64,000 bases of DNA from Adiantum capillus-veneris. Taxonomy: Eukaryota > Streptophyta > Polypodiopsida > Polypodiales > Pteridaceae. The notes beneath the pieces were generated by a model that was given only the letters and a program-made list of their open reading frames with translations, had not been told where the DNA came from and did no database searches. Position numbers and translations under genes: made by a program. The stretch covers positions 51,199,253 through 51,263,252 of the forward strand of contig CM043959.1 in assembly GCA_014529385.2 (NCBI GenBank), read 5' to 3'. Positions 59,019 through 64,000 of this stretch are shown here, piece after piece; the stretch's first letter is position 1, and every line of letters starts with the position of its first letter.

Positions 59019-60195
59019 GGCTTCAGTCATGGTAGAGACAAAGTTATCACGTGAACATTGCAAAATCATTTGTGATGCTCTTATTTTATCTCTCTATGGA
59101 GCTTCAGATGATCATCTCCGTTGGGCATTTGATCCACTTTAGGCAAAGTTTGATGATTTTGTAATTGAACTTGTGGAGCAATGCAGGCTAAAACTATGCA
59201 ATGCATTCCCTATTTCATTTGACCCAGCTTTGCACATTAATGAACTGGGAATGAAGTCATGCACAACACAATAAAGGAATTATTGGGCCAAGTCACTAGA
59301 ATCTTTGAAAGTATGGTTCATCCAGAAACCAAAGGCAAACCTAGAATCAGAAAGAAAATGCATCTTGTGTCACAACTACATTCAGAATTGAAGAGCAAGG
59401 ATATGGCCAAAGACTCTTCTCAACGTCCTAGGACCAAAGAGGATGTGCCTCCTCCTTCAAGTGCCGAGCCCTCAGCTGTACACCTAGATGATACTACATG
59501 TCCTATTTTACACTTACTTGGAGACCATTCTATCTTTCACCTACAAGAAACCCAGTGAGATGAAGGACGTTTTTCAAATAATAAACAAGTTTCAGTGGCC
59601 CATCCCCTCTTCAAAGATCCTATCTATGCGGAAAATATCTTCAAGGACTAGATAGAAAGCAAGCCAACTTTACAAACAGTGCTAGAGGAAGAAACAACTA
59701 CTACTATCGAACACCGTGGCATGATATTACCACGTGCTCTTGTTCGTTATAGCAAAAGGCCCATGCGGGGGCCCATGCTGATCTTCAAGCTTTGGAATGG
59801 AGGTCACCTTGTGAGAGTGGAGTCAAGCCTGCCATCATGAAGTAAGAAAGCCTGCAATCAGAGAGTTTCAATACACATCTAGAACTTTACAACAGGTCAT
59901 AGACAACAGTTTACCGGTCTACAACGCTCTTTTGCAGACCATGAAATTTGTGCATAATTACAATTTTATTCACAATGACCTACACACTAGAAATATTCTA
60001 CTACATTTTGGCAAGCGAGGAGTGTATGCTAGGATCACGGAATGGTGACAAAGTATACCATTGAACACTTTGGCAACATTTTTCAAGATCTCGAATCTCA
60101 ACCCTCAAACTAGAGTTCAATTCAAGCGAGATTATCCATGGAGTGCACCTGAAAATATTAGCACCAATCCTCCTCCTTTCACCAAAGCATCTCAT
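59019..60195 (+). pseudogene. Broken gene with protein-kinase-like motifs
   Basis: A TTTTCAG acceptor-like site precedes the ATG at 59,029. The first frame (M-V-E-T-K-L-S-R-E-H) has one stop, then shifts near 59,250 to a basic segment ending 59,558. A further frame runs to about 59,840. From about 59,850 the frame has a kinase-like core: F-V-H-N-Y-N-F-I-H-N-D-L-H-T-R-N-I-L-L at 59,950-60,003 matches the catalytic loop (H-x-D-x4-N), then I-T-E-W and a TGA where the metal-binding DFG would be, then P-W-S-A-P-E at 60,136-60,153, the APE motif. Gly-rich loop and Lys are not seen. Possibly a captured or decayed host kinase. Confidence 0.5.
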
Positions 60196-60587
60196 ATATA
60201 TATATAGTCTGTCATATATTTTTAAGCACTTGGTTGCGTGTATTCCAAAGCCCCCTGGGGTCCCCAAGCTCAAATTTTTAGGCCTAAAATATGAATTTAA
60301 GCCTTTGTTTGAATGAGGCCCATAATGTTGGCTACCATGTTGTAAAGTGATTCTGGCTTGAGGAATGTTGATGATTAAACAAGTAACAATACTCGTTGAT
60401 GGTGTGCAATGTGTGGTGTTATTTGAGACTAGATATTTAAACTTATTTTTAGTTAAGTCTTTAAAGTTCTTCAAGTTAGGGTTTTAAAGTATTTCAAATT
60501 GGATCTATAAAGTCCTTTAAACCTATCTCTCTTTTTTAAGTACATATAAACTTCGCTCATTGAAGTTTATTATTTTGCAGTTCAGAT

Positions 60588-60851
60588 ATGGAAGATATTG
60601 CTCCTGACCACAATGCACATCACCCTGATGATCCTTTGCTTAATCACACATTGACACAACAAATTTACAAAGAGGAAGAAATCCGGGTGGCTCAAGGGGA
60701 TCTTAGGGATTTGGTTGCATCCCAAGAGGATGAATCAAAACTTCAAGGGGAGCCACTGAATTACAGGCAATGCAGGCAGCTGTGCTCAAATCATTTCGTT
60801 TGCAATACATTGTTTCAAGTTAGTGGAAATGCTAAGGCATCTTCTCCCTAA
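60588..60851 (+). pseudogene. Unrecognised ORF downstream of the kinase-like gene
   Basis: An ATG at 60,588 follows TTTTGCAG, an acceptor-like site. The 87-codon frame is acidic and helical in its middle (Y-K-E-E-E-I-R-V-A). Its relation to the kinase-like fragments is unknown. A further short frame (W-N-D-H-P-L-Q-E-A-L) follows at about 60,990-61,310 with one stop. Confidence 0.3.
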
Positions 60852-61550
60852 GTTTCAGATTTGCAACACACTGTACCCGCGAGAAATATGCTTTCAAGAT
60901 TTATCTAAGTATATAAATCACCACCAAATAATAGTCGAGTGGCAATTTACTTTGTGCAACAATGCTATTGTTCTTATGTATTACAGATCAAAGTAGATTG
61001 GAATGATCATCCACTACAAGAGGCATTGGCAAAGGATGCCTGGATGATAAGATTCATGCCCTAGAAGCCAATCAAGAAGAACCTCCTTGCAAAAGAGGTT
61101 ACACATATTTTCCCGAAGAAATGGTGTGAGAAGCTCGCAACCCAGGGCGTGGATGTGTCAAGTCAAGGAGAGACCCTAGCCATGCTGTGCGTTTGTATAT
61201 TAGGGCTGGAAAGAAAGTTGGCATGGTACAAGGAGGCAAGATATGGGCCTATAATTAATGAAGAGATAGGCAATGTTGGTCCAAGAGATTCATTCGACAA
61301 TTCATAATTTTTCATATCTGATCTTTTGGGGGAGCCAGTCCATGATCTAAATTGAGTCTCGGCAAACAATAATGAGCTCTTTTTGTATCTTAAATCTCAA
61401 CAGTTATAACTAAAACCTCTTTTTGATTTGTAAATCTCTTTTTATTTGAACATATGAACATGTCGGATGTTGTTGCAATTGTGTAAGTCTTAATCTCTCT
61501 CCCTCGCTCTCTCCAACAATGATAGAAAGAAGATGGAGAGACAAAGAGAC

Positions 61551-61554
<4 letters not shown>

Positions 61555-61597
<43 letters not shown>
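61555..61597. repeat. (GA)n microsatellite
   Basis: About 43 bp of GA just left of the hAT transposase. Confidence 0.93.
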
Positions 61598-61601
<4 letters not shown>

Positions 61602-61605
61602 GAAG

Positions 61606-63299
61606 CTAACCTCCACACATCTTTTGCATTATAAAATTAATTATGAATATAGTACAAACTTTATAGTCATCCGTCCCCTCAATCACAAGCACCATGTCAT
61701 CAATTTTTTCAACATCTAAACATTTTGGATTAATTTCTTCCAATTTCCATTCCATTTTATTATTGGAGTTGAGCTCATTTACAATTTCTTTGTGTGTTTG
61801 AAAGCGTTTGAAGATTTCTTCATTGGCACGTGTGGCTAACTTTACTGGCTTATACATACGTCACATGTCGAAATACATACACTAAGTCCACATCTCGTTT
61901 TAAATTTAATCGGTTTTGCTTTTTAGTATGCACGAAAGCAAATGAAGACTATTTCTCTTACAGCTACCACTTGATGCGGCAATAGACAATACTCTCACAA
62001 CCACATGTTGAAGTTCCAGTTTTTCTATACCATACTCCTTCCACCAAATTGGTGTGCTCATCATCTTGATAGCATCTATATCCCCAAACATTTCTTCTCT
62101 GCTAGTATAAGCCCTCTTTTGTGTGTATGTCACATGTCCATCCACATTGCCTAATAGTTGGGCACACACTTTCTTGAAATCACCGATCACTTCGTTGTTT
62201 GAAGATTGATCGTGCATTTGAAACTTGGAATCTAAGACGAATCCTGCTCCATGTAAAGGAGTATGTAGCTACTCCCATCGTCTTTTGACAAATGACATCA
62301 TCATGGCTTTCTCCTTTCCTACATAAGATGTACAGTATATTTTAATTTGCGAGAGGCTTCAGGCATGTACTTGTACACCCATCCAAATATAGAGGCTTCT
62401 TTGTCCATTAATCGTATTAGGTAAGTGAAGGGCTCTGTGACAATAACATTTTTTCTATATCCACTAATCGTTTCAGGTGAGTTTACAAGTAGGTAACATT
62501 TGGAAGCAGTAGGTTCATACTCGGAATATTTATTAAGACAAATGTCCCATCTTCTATAAGTCACTGTTTCAACAAGGTCTACTTTAACTTGTTGTAGTGT
62601 AGAGTGAATGTAATACGCTGTCGCAAAACAGGTCACACAAAAATCTGTACATTTTTCGTTGGGGATCTTGTTCTAAACAAAGCATAAAAAAATGAGTGCT
62701 CTCTTATAAACTTCATCAAGTGGTTTGTATCTAGAAGAATTTGATTAATAGAAGGAACTTTTCCAAAGTCCTTCAAGAGAAGATTCAAAGTGTGGGCAGC
62801 ACATGGAACCCATGTAATCTTCAGATAATTTTCTTCAATTGCTTTTCCAGGTTAGTTAGATGCATTATCTATGATAATGGTTGTCACATTTTTAGGCCCC
62901 CCCGCTCTTCTGATCTAATGCTCAAAATACACCAGCAAGGTATCCACTAGTTTTCTCTTTGAGGGATGTGTCAATCACTTCAAGAAAGATGGATCCTCTT
63001 GGACTAATCAACATCACATTAATCAATGGTTTCTTCTGACAATTTGTCCAACCATCTAGAGCAATTGTGCATCCATATGGTGGTATATAATCAAGAGTTG
63101 TGTGATTTAAAATATTCTTTGATGTAGCTTTCCCTTTATTTAAATATTCTATATGCATCTTATTATAATCAGGTACCACAAAACCCTTCTTCGTTGTGCT
63201 CATTAAAGCATCTTTGAAGATAGGATTTCGAATGATGTTAAAAGGAATTCCACATGCAACAAATGCTTGCGTCCACTTTAGATGGAGTTTAAGCAGCAA
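61606..63299 (-). pseudogene. hAT-family transposase, catalytic and dimerisation parts
   Basis: From right to left on the - strand: a DUF659 domain (I-P-F-N-I-I-R-N-P-I-F, then C-T-I-A-L-D-G-W-T-N, then G-S-I-F-L-E-V-I-D) in 63,299-62,922; T-I-I-I-D-N-A-S-N with V-P-C-A-A-H-T-L-N-L-L-L in 62,890-62,660; a further part at 62,636-62,319; and the hAT dimerisation motif P-I-W-W-K-E-Y-G then V-L-S-I-A-A-S-S-G-S at 62,052-61,948. A final charged segment is at 61,857-61,606. Stops and frameshifts separate them. The order matches plant hAT proteins with a BED finger and DUF659. Confidence 0.85.
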
Positions 63300-63819
63300 T
63301 TATTTATCAAATGCTTGATGCAAAGTAGAACCACTTGGTGTAGATTCTCCTCCAGTCCATGCTTCACTTTGGCTTATGTTAGCAGAGTTTGCGGTGGGCT
63401 TAGAGCTACAAGCCCCAGCAAATGATGAATGACACCCTCCTTGATTATAAGCAGGGGTCGAAGGAGGGTTTTGATCATTCTCAAGTGTCAACTCCATGTC
63501 CCTAGCCATAGATGGAGCCATCATTTTAAGACCACCCTTTTTTTGCCCTTAGAATGTACTATCTTTGCCCTCAGTGCCCACTCAGGAAGTTTTTCTTCAA
63601 TACTTGTAGAGGGGGGAGGGGGGGGGTTTGCAAGCTTCCATGTTTCCAAGAATTTTGAACACATGTTCTTTTATTCTGTGTACATTTTACTAAAATAATG
63701 GCCACCCCAGAGATCTTACACCTCAACTTTGGTGTAGTCTTTCCACTGACTAATTTCTCTGCGTAGCTCCACTCATATCCTTTCACCATCTTCTTAAGAT
63801 CTGCAACCTCAAACAACAC
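63300..63819 (-). pseudogene. hAT transposase N-terminal region (degraded BED finger)
   Basis: The frame 63,819-63,571 has E-W-S-Y-A-E-K-L-V-S-G and L-R-C-K-I-S-G, resembling a BED-type zinc finger whose second Cys is replaced by Ser. 63,524-63,300 is a Ser/Thr/Pro-rich linker before DUF659. The first exons may lie to the right of the window. Confidence 0.45.
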
Positions 63820-64000
63820 TATTTACTAAATACACATCTAAAATCGAACTCTCATACCATTTGCTATTGTTTTCAAAAAAACATAGATTTTCAACCTCTT
63901 TAAATTCTAAATACCGAAAATAATTGTTTTTTCAAGTGTGACCTTTCAATCTATACCTGAATCATGATAAAAAATCACTTAATCTATCGCAATAACTTCC

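Overview
The window is plant nuclear DNA. It is AT-rich, has no operons, and is dominated by plant-type Ty1/copia and Ty3/gypsy LTR retrotransposons with initiator-Met-type primer sites, plus plant PIF/Harbinger and hAT transposons and many long dinucleotide microsatellites. I found no intact host gene, rRNA, tRNA or CRISPR. The species cannot be named from this; a large, repeat-rich land-plant genome is the safest reading.

Layout. 1-5.5 kb: right part of a degenerate gag-only LTR element. It has a long AT-rich leader or intron, a broken gag-like frame with coiled coils, a polypurine tract and a 3' LTR. 5.5-9.9 kb: no recognisable gene, microsatellites only. 9.9-14.25 kb: decayed pieces of two Ty3-type elements in opposite orientations: a + strand LTR/gag remnant, and a - strand protease, RNase H and integrase with a primer site at the right. 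14.25-16.3 kb: no gene seen.

16,337-37,530 is a three-level nest of LTR elements. The outermost is a + strand copia remnant with its gag split in two. A - strand copia (18,282-36,380, target duplication ACTTC) sits inside that gag. Two further elements sit inside the - strand copia: a gag-only LTR element (19,285-26,646) and a + strand copia of 5,553 bp (26,804-32,356, target duplication ATGAT). LTR divergence counted by eye agrees with this order: about 5.7% for the - strand copia, about 4.7% for the + copia, and roughly 2% in a sampled part of the gag-only element.

37,728-56,647 is one - strand Ty3 chromovirus bounded by the same target duplication (GCAAC) at both ends. Its pol runs 39.6-43.7 kb and ends in a chromodomain. 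Between its 5' LTR (right) and its main gag lie about 10 kb of extra DNA: a foldback element, a small inverted-repeat element, tandem units carrying a 40-bp palindrome, an inverted solo LTR of the same LTR family (target duplication TGTCA), and a PIF/Harbinger transposon with both a Myb/trihelix ORF and a DDE transposase.

56.65-59.0 kb is microsatellite-rich. 59.0-61.3 kb holds a broken + strand gene with protein-kinase-like motifs. 61.6-63.8 kb holds a - strand hAT transposase pseudogene. The coding regions recognised are all defective, so nothing here should be autonomous. The points most worth following up are the gag-only element with a second unknown ORF, the recurring 22-bp dyad at about 283-bp spacing, the 40-bp palindromes, the oversized chromovirus leader, and the kinase-like pseudogene.
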